A DNA stretch of 33,486 nucleotides from assembly GCA_030727625.1 (NCBI GenBank), contig JANRBI010000292.1, forward strand, positions 15,079-48,564. The letters run 5' to 3'. Source of the stretch: Salibacteraceae bacterium. GTDB lineage: Bacteria > Bacteroidota > Bacteroidia > Flavobacteriales_G > Salibacteraceae. The position numbers and the translations under genes are program-made. The notes under the pieces were generated by a model. That model was not told where the DNA came from. It saw only the letters and a list, made by a program, of their open reading frames with translations, and did not search any database. Shown piece by piece: positions 1 through 10,801 of the stretch (within the stretch, counting starts at the first letter, position 1; each line of letters starts with the position of its first letter).

Positions 1-236
1 AGGCCATCAAAAATGATTATTCTGACTATCCATTTGGTATTACAGAAGAAATGATTGATATGAAGAATCATACTATCCAAAGGATAGTAGTGGTTGATTC
101 CATGGAAATTAATGTTTACAAACGAGTAAAGCACAGTTGGGGTGGTGATTTCACTTTCAAGAACGACTTATCTATTTCCCAGAGGATTTGGCTAGACGAA
201 CTGGAAAAATATAAGTTGAAATTTGATGAAAAATGA
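1..236 (+). CDS. C-terminal fragment of an unidentified protein truncated by the window edge
   Basis: Frame 3 is open from base 3 (AIKNDYSDYPFGITEEMIDMKNH...) to the TGA at 234-236, so the listed 51..236 ORF probably continues upstream of the window. Confidence 0.55.
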   Translation, partial: AIKNDYSDYPFGITEEMIDMKNHTIQRIVVVDSMEINVYKRVKHSWGGDFTFKNDLSISQRIWLDELEKYKLKFDEK

Positions 237-273
237 TTGAATAATCGTGGCGCATATCTGTAGTATTTAATAA

Positions 274-1662
<1,389 letters not shown>

Positions 1663-1688
1663 TCATTTTTTACTCAAGAATTCAAATA

Positions 1689-1717
1689 AAAAGCAGCCGG
1701 TTTTCGGCTGCTTTTTT
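1689..1717 (+). terminator. Intrinsic terminator after gdhA
   Basis: AAGCAGCCG-GTTTT-CGGCTGCTT followed by a T-run. Confidence 0.9.
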
Positions 1718-1743
1718 AATTTACAGCAAAATTTTAGATAGAT

Positions 1744-2934
1744 ATGTACGGAAATATCAAAGAGCATTTAGCAGAAGAATTATCTCAAATTGAAGATTCT
1801 GGACTTTTTAAAAAAGAGAGAATTATCACATCGGTGCAAGATGCGGAGATCAAAATAAGCACAGGTCAAGAAGTAATCAACTTTTGTGCAAATAACTACC
1901 TAGGTCTTTCATCGCACCCAAAAGTGGTGCAAGCAGCCAAAGATGCATTAGATAGCCACGGATTCGGAATGTCGTCAGTGCGTTTTATTTGTGGCACACA
2001 GGACATTCATAAAGAATTGGAGCAAAAGCTTGCTGACTTTTTAGGTACAGAAGACACCATATTATATGCTGCTGCTTTTGATGCAAACGGAGGTGTGTTC
2101 GAACCGCTTTTAGGAGCAGAAGATGCTATTATTTCAGATTCGTTAAACCATGCAAGTATTATTGATGGCGTGCGCTTATGTAAAGCTCAACGCTATAGAT
2201 ATGCTAATAATGATATGGCAGATCTTGAAGAGCAGTTGAAGGCTGCTTCGGGTGCTAGATTTAAGTTGATCGTTACGGATGGCGTTTTCTCAATGGATGG
2301 TTATGTAGCCCAGCTAGACAAGATTTGTGATTTGGCTGATAAATACAATGCCATGGTAATGGTAGACGAATGCCATGCCACTGGTTTTATTGGTAAAACA
2401 GGAAAAGGCACTATCGAGCTTAAGAATGTGATTGGTCGGGTAGATATTATTACAGGAACACTTGGTAAGGCACTTGGTGGTGCCATGGGTGGCTTTACTT
2501 CGGGTAGAAAAGAAATTGTTGAGTTGCTTCGTCAGCGATCTAGACCTTATTTGTTCAGTAACTCATTAGCGCCAAGCATTGTTGGTGCTTCCATTGCTGT
2601 GCTTGACATTTTGAATGCTTCAACAGAGCTGAGAGATAAGTTAGAGTCAAATGTGAATCACTTCAAAAAAGGAGTTAAAGCAGCCGGCTTTGATATAAAA
2701 GATGGCGATTCTGCCATCGTTCCAATCATGCTTTATGACGCAGCATTGTCTCAAAAATTTGCTGATAAGCTGCTTGATGAAGGAATTTATGTGATAGGAT
2801 TCTTTTATCCGGTGGTTCCAAAAGAGCAAGCTAGAATAAGAGTGCAACTTTCTGCAGCCCACGAAACATCGCATATAGACAAGGCTATTGCTGCGTTTAC
2901 CAAAGTTGGAAAAGAGCTTGGAGTGATCAGTTAA
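1744..2934 (+). CDS. kbl: Glycine C-acetyltransferase (2-amino-3-ketobutyrate CoA ligase)
   Basis: 396 aa alpha-oxoamine synthase family; [32 protein letters not shown] and [14 protein letters not shown] motifs. Confidence 0.95.
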   Translation: MYGNIKEHLAEELSQIEDSGLFKKERIITSVQDAEIKISTGQEVINFCANNYLGLSSHPKVVQAAKDALDSHGFGMSSVRFICGTQDIHKELEQKLADFLGTEDTILYAAAFDANGGVFEPLLGAEDAIISDSLNHASIIDGVRLCKAQRYRYANNDMADLEEQLKAASGARFKLIVTDGVFSMDGYVAQLDKICDLADKYNAMVMVDECHATGFIGKTGKGTIELKNVIGRVDIITGTLGKALGGAMGGFTSGRKEIVELLRQRSRPYLFSNSLAPSIVGASIAVLDILNASTELRDKLESNVNHFKKGVKAAGFDIKDGDSAIVPIMLYDAALSQKFADKLLDEGIYVIGFFYPVVPKEQARIRVQLSAAHETSHIDKAIAAFTKVGKELGVIS

Positions 2935-2965
2935 AAAAGTCATTGAATAAATTCTTACTTAACTG

Positions 2966-2996
2966 TTTGACACAGTTAAAAATAGTTCTATCTTCG
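2966..2996 (+). promoter_or_regulatory. Promoter of the rplM operon: TTTG-N19-TATCTTCG
   Basis: TTTG at 2966-2969, 19-nt spacer, TATCTTCG at 2989-2996; close to the Bacteroidota TTTG/TAnnTTTG promoter. Overlaps the AACTGT-N5-ACAGTT inverted repeat. Confidence 0.65.
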
Positions 2997-3033
2997 CAGC
3001 CCCTTTTTTAAAGGGTTAAAAACATTTGGAACT

Positions 3034-3489
3034 GTGAGTCATTTAAGTTATAAGACAATCTCGGCTAATGTAGAAACTGCAACCAAAGAATGGGTTGTGG
3101 TAGATGCAAAAGATCATACGCTTGGTCGCTTCGCTTCACACGTGGCATTTATTCTTCGTGGAAAGCATAAAACCAACTTTACTCCGCACGTAGACTGTGG
3201 AGATAATGTTATCGTTTTGAATGCTGATGCTATTCAGTTGAGCGGTACAAAGTGGGATGATAAAGAATATATCTGGCACACTGGTTATCCAGGGGGTCAA
3301 AAAGTTCGCACAGCTCAAGAAGCTAAAGTGAAGAATCCTGCTGATGTAATTGAGAAAGCTGTAAAAGGAATGCTTCCTAAGAACAAATTAGGTAGCCAGA
3401 TGTACAGAAATCTTTATGTGTACGCAGGAAATGAGCACCCACATGCAGCTCAACAACCAAAGACTATCAACATCAACGAAATAAAGTAA
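3034..3489 (+). CDS. rplM: 50S ribosomal protein L13
   Basis: 151 aa with GTG start; TKEWVVVDAKDHTLGRFASHVAFILRGKHKTNFTPHVDCGDNVIVLNA. Confidence 0.97.
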   Translation: MSHLSYKTISANVETATKEWVVVDAKDHTLGRFASHVAFILRGKHKTNFTPHVDCGDNVIVLNADAIQLSGTKWDDKEYIWHTGYPGGQKVRTAQEAKVKNPADVIEKAVKGMLPKNKLGSQMYRNLYVYAGNEHPHAAQQPKTININEIK

Positions 3490-3490
3490 G

Positions 3491-3877
3491 ATGGACGTTA
3501 TTAATGCCCTAGGTCGCAGAAAAGCGAGTGTTGCTAGAGTTTACCTTAAGAAAGGTAAAGGCGCAATTACTATCAACGGTAAAGATCAAAAAGTGTATTT
3601 CCCTACACCTATTCTTCAATACAAATTAATTCAACCTTTCGAGGCAACAGAAACTTTAGATCAGTATGATGTAACAGTTAATGTTGATGGAGGTGGAGTT
3701 AATGGTCAAGCTGAAGCAGTACGTTTAGGTATTTCAAGAGCTTTGGTTAAGATAAACGAAGAATATAAGCCAGCACTCAGAGCTGAAGGCTTAATGACAC
3801 GTGACCCAAGAATGGTAGAACGTAAGAAGCCAGGTCAGAAGAAGGCTCGTAAGCGTTTCCAATTCAGCAAGCGTTAA
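3491..3877 (+). CDS. rpsI: 30S ribosomal protein S9
   Basis: 128 aa; GRRKASVARVYLKKGKG...RMVERKKPGQKKARKRFQFSKR. Confidence 0.98.
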   Translation: MDVINALGRRKASVARVYLKKGKGAITINGKDQKVYFPTPILQYKLIQPFEATETLDQYDVTVNVDGGGVNGQAEAVRLGISRALVKINEEYKPALRAEGLMTRDPRMVERKKPGQKKARKRFQFSKR

Positions 3878-3910
3878 TATTTTATACAAACAATTATAGT
3901 TTAGAATCTA

Positions 3911-3950
3911 AATCAGCGGGACTTCTTCGGAATTACCCGCTGATTGTTTT
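3911..3950 (+). promoter_or_regulatory. Stem-loop in the rpsI-rpsB intergenic region (leader element or weak terminator)
   Basis: AATCAGCGGG (3911-3920) pairs perfectly with CCCGCTGATT (3936-3945), 15-nt loop, followed by only GTTTT. Confidence 0.6.
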
Positions 3951-3964
3951 AACAGAACGTAAAC

Positions 3965-4714
3965 ATGGCAAGAACAAGCTACAAAGACCTATTAGAGGCA
4001 GGTGTCCATTTTGGTCACCTTAAAAGAAAGTGGAATCCAAACATGGCTCCTTACATATTCATGGAGCGTAATGGTATTCACGTAATTGATCTTCATAAAA
4101 CGGTTGCTAAGGTTGATGAAGCTGCAGCAGCAATGAAGCAAATTGCAAAGTCAGGAAAGAAAATTTTATTCGTAGCAACCAAAAAGCAAGCGCAAGAAAT
4201 TCTTCAAACGCAAATGGCAGAGATCAATATGCCGTATGTGACTGAAAGATGGCCTGGTGGAATGTTGACCAACTTCGTGACTATCCGTAAAGCTATTCGT
4301 AAAATGGCTTCTATTGATAAAATGAAGTTAGATGGTACGTTTGAGACAGTAAGTAAGCGCGAACGTCTTCAAATCAATCGTCAAAGAGAGAAGCTTGAAA
4401 AAGACTTCGGTAGCATAGCTGATCTTACTCGTCTTCCAGCTGCACTTTTCATTATTGATATCAATAAAGAACATATTGCTGTAAAAGAGGCTAAGAAACT
4501 TAACATCCCAACTTTCGCTATAGTTGATACAAATGCAGATCCACGTCAGGTAGATTTCCCAATTCCTGGAAATGACGATGCATCACAATCAATTAGTAAG
4601 ATTGTTTCTCTAATGGCTGAGGCTATTAAAGAAGGTCTATCTGAAAGAAAAGTTGATAGAGAAAAGTCTAAAGACGATAAGCCAGAAATGGCTTCTGAAG
4701 AAACAAACGCATAA
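3965..4714 (+). CDS. rpsB: 30S ribosomal protein S2
   Basis: 249 aa; LLEAGVHFGHLKRKWNPNMAPYIFMERNGIHVIDLHKT, TERWPGGMLTNF. Confidence 0.98.
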   Translation: MARTSYKDLLEAGVHFGHLKRKWNPNMAPYIFMERNGIHVIDLHKTVAKVDEAAAAMKQIAKSGKKILFVATKKQAQEILQTQMAEINMPYVTERWPGGMLTNFVTIRKAIRKMASIDKMKLDGTFETVSKRERLQINRQREKLEKDFGSIADLTRLPAALFIIDINKEHIAVKEAKKLNIPTFAIVDTNADPRQVDFPIPGNDDASQSISKIVSLMAEAIKEGLSERKVDREKSKDDKPEMASEETNA

Positions 4715-4732
4715 TTTTAAAAAATATATAAG

Positions 4733-5566
4733 ATGTCAAATATTACTGCAGCAGAGGTAAACAGACTTCGTCAAATGACCGGAAGCGGCATGATGGATTG
4801 CAAGAAAGCTCTAGTTGAAGCAGAAGGCGATTTTGATAAAGCCATCGAAATCCTTCGCAAGAGGGGTCAGAAAGTAGCGGCAAACAGAGGCGATAGAGAA
4901 GCTTCAGAAGGTCTGGCTATTTCTTTAACAAACGATGCAGCTAACGTTGGTGTTATTTCAGTTTTGGGTTGCGAAACAGATTTCGTAGCTAAGAATGCTG
5001 AGTTTATGGATACGGCTACAAAATTTGCTGAGTTAGCTTTAGCAGCAGGATGCACAACAGCTGAAGAAGTAAAGGCATTAGATTTTGGAAATGGACTTAC
5101 GGTAGGTGAGAAAATCACTGAAATGATTGGTAAAATCGGTGAGAAAATCGAAATTTCTGGTTATGATTTGATCAAAGCTGAAGCTGTGGTAGCATACAAT
5201 CACCCAGGTAATCAAGTAGCAACATTAGTTGGCTTGAATAAAGCTGGTGCTAATGTACTTGAAGCTGGCCGTGACGTTGCAATGCAAATTGCAGCAATGA
5301 ATCCTGTTGCTTTGGATAAGGATGGTGTTTCTCAAGCAATCATTGAAAAGGAAATTGAAATAGGAAAAGATCTTGCACGTCAAGAAGGTAAGCCTGAAGA
5401 CATGGTTGAGAAGATTGCTGTTGGGAAACTGAATAAATTTTTCAAAGAGAACACACTTTTGGCTCAAGCATTTATAAAAGACAACAAAGTGTCTGTTGAG
5501 CAAATGCTTAATGGCATTGAGAAAGATTTGACCGTGACCACTTTTAAGCGTCACGCGTTAAACTAA
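4733..5566 (+). CDS. tsf: Translation elongation factor Ts
   Basis: 277 aa; VNRLRQMTGSGMMDCKKALVEAEGDFDKAIEILRKRGQ. Confidence 0.98.
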   Translation: MSNITAAEVNRLRQMTGSGMMDCKKALVEAEGDFDKAIEILRKRGQKVAANRGDREASEGLAISLTNDAANVGVISVLGCETDFVAKNAEFMDTATKFAELALAAGCTTAEEVKALDFGNGLTVGEKITEMIGKIGEKIEISGYDLIKAEAVVAYNHPGNQVATLVGLNKAGANVLEAGRDVAMQIAAMNPVALDKDGVSQAIIEKEIEIGKDLARQEGKPEDMVEKIAVGKLNKFFKENTLLAQAFIKDNKVSVEQMLNGIEKDLTVTTFKRHALN

Positions 5567-5584
5567 ACAATAACTATTAATAAG

Positions 5585-5614
5585 AAGAGCGATGCAAACC
5601 ATCGCTCTTTTTTT
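5585..5614 (+). terminator. Intrinsic terminator after tsf
   Basis: AAGAGCGAT-GCAAACC-ATCGCTCTT plus T-run. Confidence 0.9.
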
Positions 5615-5688
5615 ATGCCTAAATTTTTGTTGAGTTAGTTGTTAGCAAAACAGCAGAACAGAAAGTCAACATCACTTCAAAAATCATT

Positions 5689-5696
5689 TACGTTTG
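5689..5696 (+). promoter_or_regulatory. Putative -7 box (TACGTTTG) immediately upstream of pyrH
   Basis: Matches TAnnTTTG and ends 4 nt before the pyrH ATG at 5701; no clear -33 box. Confidence 0.35.
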
Positions 5697-5700
5697 CCAC

Positions 5701-6414
5701 ATGTCACAATCTAAATACAAACGCATTTTATTAAAGTTGAGCGGTGAAGCGCTCATGGGTTCTCAAAACTATGGAATCGATAGTGCACGCTTGATGCAGT
5801 ATGGTAAAGAGATCAAAGAATTGGTTGAAATGGGTGTTGAAGTTGCCATTGTAATTGGTGGGGGCAACATCTATCGTGGTATTCAAGCTGAGAAAAGCGG
5901 CATCGATAGGGTGCAAGGCGACCATATGGGTATGCTTGCAACCATGATTAATGGTTTGAGTGTTCAATCGGCTCTAGAAGCTTTAGGAATGAAAACAAGA
6001 CTGCAATCAGCAATCAAGATGGAGCAAATTGCAGAGCCATTTATTAGAAGAAAAGCGGTGCGTCATTTAGAAAAAGGTCGTGTTGTGATTTTTGGTGCGG
6101 GAACAGGAAATCCATACTTTACAACAGATACAGCGGCTTCGCTTCGTGCTATTGAGATAGAAGCAGATGTGATTTTAAAAGGAACCAGAGTAGATGGAAT
6201 TTATACCGCGGATCCTGAAAAAGACCCTACAGCTACAAAGTTTGATACGTTGACCTTTCAAGAGGTTATAGCTAAAGATTTAAATGTAATGGATATGACT
6301 GCCTTCACGTTGTGCAGAGAAAACAATGTTCCTATTATTGTTTTTGATATGAACAAACAAGGTAATTTGATGAAAGTTGTGACGGGTGAAAAAGTGGGGA
6401 CACTGGTAGCATAA
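5701..6414 (+). CDS. pyrH: UMP kinase
   Basis: 237 aa; [60 protein letters not shown]. Confidence 0.98.
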   Translation: MSQSKYKRILLKLSGEALMGSQNYGIDSARLMQYGKEIKELVEMGVEVAIVIGGGNIYRGIQAEKSGIDRVQGDHMGMLATMINGLSVQSALEALGMKTRLQSAIKMEQIAEPFIRRKAVRHLEKGRVVIFGAGTGNPYFTTDTAASLRAIEIEADVILKGTRVDGIYTADPEKDPTATKFDTLTFQEVIAKDLNVMDMTAFTLCRENNVPIIVFDMNKQGNLMKVVTGEKVGTLVA

Positions 6415-6456
6415 GGATTCATTTATTTAATTTGCACCTCCTAATAATTGAACGAA

Positions 6457-7017
6457 ATGGACGAGATAGAATTCGTATTAGATAGTACAAAAGAATCAAT
6501 GCAAGCTGCAATTGATCACCTCAATAAGGAATTGTTGAAGATTAGAGCAGGAAAGGCACACGCAAATATGCTTGATGGTATTTTCATTGATTACTACGGC
6601 TCAAGCACACCGCTTGCTCAGGTAAGTAATGTTAATACACCGGATGCCCGAACAATTACCATTCAGCCATGGGAGAAAGGGTTGCTTGGGACCATTGAGA
6701 AGGCAATTATGATTGCAAATCTTGGTTTAAATCCTCAAAATAATGGTGAGATTATTATGATCAATGTACCACCATTAACTGAAGAGCGAAGATTAAACTT
6801 GGTGAAGCAAACCAAGACCGAAGGCGAACACGCAAAAGTTTCTATTCGCACTGCTCGCAAAGACGCTAATGACGAAATCAAAAAACTTCAAAAAGAAACC
6901 ATTTCTGAAGATCTGGCTAAAGATGCTGAAGATAAAGTGCAGAAACTTACGGATAAGTACACTACTAAGGTGGATGAAGTTCTCGTTGTAAAAGAGAAAG
7001 ATATCATGACGGTTTAA
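6457..7017 (+). CDS. frr: Ribosome recycling factor
   Basis: LNKELLKIRAGKAHANMLDGIFIDYYGSSTPLAQVSNV. The track ORF begins at TTG 6448; ATG at 6457 is the more likely start. Confidence 0.96.
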   Translation: MDEIEFVLDSTKESMQAAIDHLNKELLKIRAGKAHANMLDGIFIDYYGSSTPLAQVSNVNTPDARTITIQPWEKGLLGTIEKAIMIANLGLNPQNNGEIIMINVPPLTEERRLNLVKQTKTEGEHAKVSIRTARKDANDEIKKLQKETISEDLAKDAEDKVQKLTDKYTTKVDEVLVVKEKDIMTV

Positions 7018-7040
7018 GTCTGTAGAATAAATTAATTGAG

Positions 7041-7069
7041 AAGGGCGGCAGAAATGGCGCCCTTTTTTT
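7041..7069. terminator. Intrinsic terminator between convergent frr and the radical SAM gene
   Basis: AAGGGCG-N10-CGCCCTT plus T-run, overlapping the minus-strand stop codon. Confidence 0.8.
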
Positions 7070-8090
7070 ATGACTGCGAATCAGCCCAAACCGTTGTTCC
7101 TTCGCTGCAGTTTTTGCACATTTCAATCTCGCTTCTTGAGATTAAAATGCTTTTTCTAAAGTTTTGATAAGCTTCACAACTCCAGATTTCACTGAAGTTT
7201 TTATGGTTCAAATTGCCCATTGCGTGTTCAGCATCTTTATCAAAACAGCATGGAACCACACGGCCATCCCATGTTATAACACTGCCACTCCACATACGCC
7301 AGCAATGATTATCAAGTGGGTTTTTAATCGCCCATTTTCCATCAGCTTTTTGAGCATAGCGCGAATATTTGTCGATGCTCGGAATCAAATCGCTACCGTT
7401 TTCAAAGTCGTAAATCTGAGCTGTTTTCAATCGCACTTCGTCAGCGCCAAGTTCTTTGCCCAGCGCCTGCACTTCTTTAATTTGATGCTCGTTTGGTTTT
7501 ACAACCAAAAATTGAAAAATCACATGAGGGGTATTACTATTTAATTCTTTTTTCCAATGAATGATGTTTTTGGCACCATCAATTACCTTATCGAGATTAC
7601 CTTCTTTTCGGTAGCTTTCATAAGTGCCTTGATCCGTGCCATCAATTGAAATAATAAGACGGTCAAGACCCGACTCGACAGTGGCTTTCGCTTTTTCTGA
7701 ATTTAAAAAATGTGCGTTTGTACTCGTAGCAGAATAAATCCCAGCTTTTTTGCAGCGCGCCACCATCTCTAAAAACTGAGGATGCAGATATGGCTCACCT
7801 TGGAAATAGAAATTGATATAAAGGCAATGTGACCTTACATCGGATAAAATCTTATCCAGCATTTCAAGGTTCATTTTACCTGTTGGCCTTTTGAAACTTC
7901 GCAACCCACTAGGACATTCTGGACATCTTAAATTACAGGCTGTAGTAGGCTCCAGTGATAAACTCAATGGCTTGCCCCAATGAGCAGACGAACCAGTCAT
8001 TCTGCTCCAATAATAACTACCTATTGTTAGGACAAAATTCAAGACTTTGCCCAAAGACAGTTTCGATAATATGTTTACGTAGTCTTTAAT
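7068..8090 (-). CDS. Radical SAM/SPASM domain protein
   Basis: CxxxCxxC motif (TACNLRCPECPSG) plus C-terminal cysteines (CCFDKD, CKNCSEG). The track start is TTG at 8054; the open frame continues upstream as (I)KDYVNILSKLSLGKVLNF, so an ATT start at 8090 is possible. Start uncertain. Confidence 0.85.
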   Translation of the reverse strand: MKDYVNILSKLSLGKVLNFVLTIGSYYWSRMTGSSAHWGKPLSLSLEPTTACNLRCPECPSGLRSFKRPTGKMNLEMLDKILSDVRSHCLYINFYFQGEPYLHPQFLEMVARCKKAGIYSATSTNAHFLNSEKAKATVESGLDRLIISIDGTDQGTYESYRKEGNLDKVIDGAKNIIHWKKELNSNTPHVIFQFLVVKPNEHQIKEVQALGKELGADEVRLKTAQIYDFENGSDLIPSIDKYSRYAQKADGKWAIKNPLDNHCWRMWSGSVITWDGRVVPCCFDKDAEHAMGNLNHKNFSEIWSCEAYQNFRKSILISRSEIEMCKNCSEGTTVWADSQS

Positions 8091-8170
8091 GAGGCAAAGG
8101 TCTAAAAAGAATGGTACTTCGCACCTCTATTTGTGTCATTCTCTTACCTTCGGCCAGCTTAGAAAAATTG

Positions 8171-10798
8171 ATGCTTATGTGGGCCAACATTGCCCGTTTG
8201 ATGATAAGATTTCGTGTTGTGATTCTGATTTTTATTGGAGTTGTAACCGTTGTTATGGCCTTTCAAGCTGGAGGTGTGAAGCTGTCTTACGGCCTTCCAC
8301 GCATGCTGCCAGATGATGATCAGACGCTTATCGAATACGATGAATTTAGTGATCGATTCAAAGAGGAATCGACTGTTTTCGTTATTGGGATTGAAGAAAA
8401 TTTATTTCAAGACGTTGATCTTTTCAATAAATGGTACCGCTTAGGACGTTACATCAGCGAGGTTGAAGGCGTTGATACCGTTTTGTCACTTGGTAGTGCA
8501 TTTAATATCCAAAAAGATGCGGAGCTTAAAAAGTTCAATATTGTTCCAATTATAGAAGGCGAAGTCAAAAATCAGATTGAGCTAGACAGCGTTTTTGCAG
8601 TATTCGAAAGCCTTCCATTTTACAAATCTTTGCTATACAACCCCGATAGCTATTACAGCTTGATGGCTATTTCGATGTCAAACAATCGTTTCAATTCAAC
8701 GGAGCGCGAAGAGTTTTTTGCGAGTATTCTGGATAGAGTAGAAGAGTTTGAAGAAACAAATGATATTCAAATCAAATATTCTGGAATGCCTTATATCAGG
8801 CAGACATTGAATATGCTGGTGCGCACAGAGCTTAAGCTGTTCATTTTGTTGACTGTGATTGTTACCATCATCATTCTTTGGATTTTCTTTAAGAGTGTGA
8901 AACCTGTTATGATCTCGATGCTGGTGGTGATTTTGGGTGTGATCTGGAGCCTCGGTGCAGTCAATTTACTTGGCTACGAAATCACGATTCTGACCAGTTT
9001 AATTCCTCCATTGATCATCGTAATCGGAATACCAAATTGCATCTATCTCATCAATACTTTTCATGCTGAATTAAATGCACATGGTAATAAGGCCAAAGCC
9101 TTAGTAAGAGTAGTGTCGAAAATCGGTAAGGCAACATTCATGACCAATGCCACTACAGCAGTAGGTTTCTTGACATTTATTTTCACTCAAAGCATCATTT
9201 TGGTCGAGTTTGGAATCGTTGCTTTTTTAAGCATCATGTTCCTGTTTTTCCTTTCATTGGTGGTTATTACAATCACTTTCAGTTACATGAAAGTTGGTGC
9301 TGTTACCAAAACAGATCACCTAGAGCGCAAGTGGATTATAAACTTAATCAAGTGGTTTGTAAGAACCAGCAAACGCGATCGTAAATGGGTTTATGGTTGC
9401 ACTATTGCTTTGGTTTTGGTTTCAATTGGTGGTGTTTTTCAAATAAGAACTACCGGCAATATTGTTGATGACTTGCCAAAGAATCATCCTGTAGTGGCTG
9501 ATTTACATTGGTTCGAATCAAACTTTGGTGGGGTAGTTCCGTTTGAAATTGAGGTGAATGCCGGAGATCCAAAGCAGGCGATTAATCCAAGACTACTGAA
9601 GAAAATTGATGACACGCAAGCTTTACTAGTTGAAGAAAAATCGTTTTCACGCTCATTGTCTATAGTAGATGCGCTGAAGTTTGTAAGACAAGCTTTTTAC
9701 AATGGAAATATCGATCGCTATGATTTGATAGAATCTAACGAAAGAGCATTCTTCAAAGACTATATAGACAATGCTGAAAAAAGCCAATCGTTGCTAAATA
9801 CGTATCTCGATTCTACGCAGCAATACGCTAGAATTAGTCTCCAAATGGCTGATATCGGAACGATTGAAATGGATAGTCTTTTGAATAGAGTAAAACCTAA
9901 AGTTGATGCTATTTTTAATCCAAAGCGACAAAAAGAAGACTCATTAATTGCATTGATTGAGTCAGAAAAAAATGCGTTGGTTCGAGACAGTATTGCTGGT
10001 TTTGTGTTAAGCACGAATGCTGTTGCAAAGCGCACTTTGATCTCTGAACTTTCGGCTGAAGACTCTGCTGCTGAAGTGGACTTGAAAGCTTTAACGTTTG
10101 AGTCGGGTTCACAGAATCTAGCTTTGCTTAAGTCTTCATTGAAAGAATCCTACACAGATTTAGTGTTTACTGGACCAAGTGTCACCTTTCTTGAAGGAAC
10201 AAACTACCTAGTTCGAAACTTATTCATCAGCTTAAGCATTGCCATTGTGATTGTGGCCATGCTTATGGCTTTGGTTTTTAGTTCTTTCAGAATGATTGTG
10301 GTGTCTGTTGTTACCAATCTAATTCCACTGCTCTTTACTGCAGCCGTAATGGGATATTTTGGAATAGCCATTAAGCCATCTACACTTTTAGTTTTCAGTA
10401 TTGCTTTTGGAATTTCGGTAGATGATACGATACACTTCTTGGCAAAGTATAGACAAGAACTAAAAAACACGGGTAACGATATTGGAGAAAGCGTGAGAAA
10501 GGCTTTGGCCGATACAGGTGTAAGTATGGTTTATACTTCCATTATCCTCTTTTTCGGATTTAGCGTATTTGATTCTTCACAGTTTGGTGGAACACAAGCA
10601 CTTGGCGTATTGGTTTCTCTAACATTGCTTGTAGCCATGTTTGCCAATCTGATTTTACTTCCGTCTTTCCTTTTATCATTCGAAAAAAGGATGATTACCA
10701 AGAGTTTTCAAGAACCTTTTTTGACCATTTTGGATGAAGAAGACGATCTTGAAATTGATGATCTTGACTTTGAAGAAGGAATCAAAATAGAAAGCTAA
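8171..10798 (+). CDS. MMPL/RND family transporter
   Basis: Multiple transmembrane segments in two similar halves and typical MMPL segments (GISVDDTIHFLAKYRQ). The track ORF begins at 8111; MLMWANIARLMIRFRVV at 8171 is the likelier N-terminus. Confidence 0.85.
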   Translation: MLMWANIARLMIRFRVVILIFIGVVTVVMAFQAGGVKLSYGLPRMLPDDDQTLIEYDEFSDRFKEESTVFVIGIEENLFQDVDLFNKWYRLGRYISEVEGVDTVLSLGSAFNIQKDAELKKFNIVPIIEGEVKNQIELDSVFAVFESLPFYKSLLYNPDSYYSLMAISMSNNRFNSTEREEFFASILDRVEEFEETNDIQIKYSGMPYIRQTLNMLVRTELKLFILLTVIVTIIILWIFFKSVKPVMISMLVVILGVIWSLGAVNLLGYEITILTSLIPPLIIVIGIPNCIYLINTFHAELNAHGNKAKALVRVVSKIGKATFMTNATTAVGFLTFIFTQSIILVEFGIVAFLSIMFLFFLSLVVITITFSYMKVGAVTKTDHLERKWIINLIKWFVRTSKRDRKWVYGCTIALVLVSIGGVFQIRTTGNIVDDLPKNHPVVADLHWFESNFGGVVPFEIEVNAGDPKQAINPRLLKKIDDTQALLVEEKSFSRSLSIVDALKFVRQAFYNGNIDRYDLIESNERAFFKDYIDNAEKSQSLLNTYLDSTQQYARISLQMADIGTIEMDSLLNRVKPKVDAIFNPKRQKEDSLIALIESEKNALVRDSIAGFVLSTNAVAKRTLISELSAEDSAAEVDLKALTFESGSQNLALLKSSLKESYTDLVFTGPSVTFLEGTNYLVRNLFISLSIAIVIVAMLMALVFSSFRMIVVSVVTNLIPLLFTAAVMGYFGIAIKPSTLLVFSIAFGISVDDTIHFLAKYRQELKNTGNDIGESVRKALADTGVSMVYTSIILFFGFSVFDSSQFGGTQALGVLVSLTLLVAMFANLILLPSFLLSFEKRMITKSFQEPFLTILDEEDDLEIDDLDFEEGIKIES

Positions 10799-10801
10799 CT
10801 T

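Noticed and set aside
7068-8090. Radical SAM/SPASM gene as a RiPP maturase cluster
   Set aside because: No small Cys- or Gly-rich precursor ORF, peptidase or dedicated peptide transporter is visible nearby; the SPASM domain alone is not enough.
8089-8316. 75-aa plus-strand ORF overlapping the MMPL transporter start
   Set aside because: Out of frame with the transporter, which clearly continues through the region; likely spurious.
10204-10470. Minus-strand ORF antisense to the MMPL transporter
   Set aside because: Overlaps a well-supported coding region. The same reasoning applies to the other antisense ORFs in the track (for example 11088-11372, 12704-13000, 14740-15090, 29308-29607).
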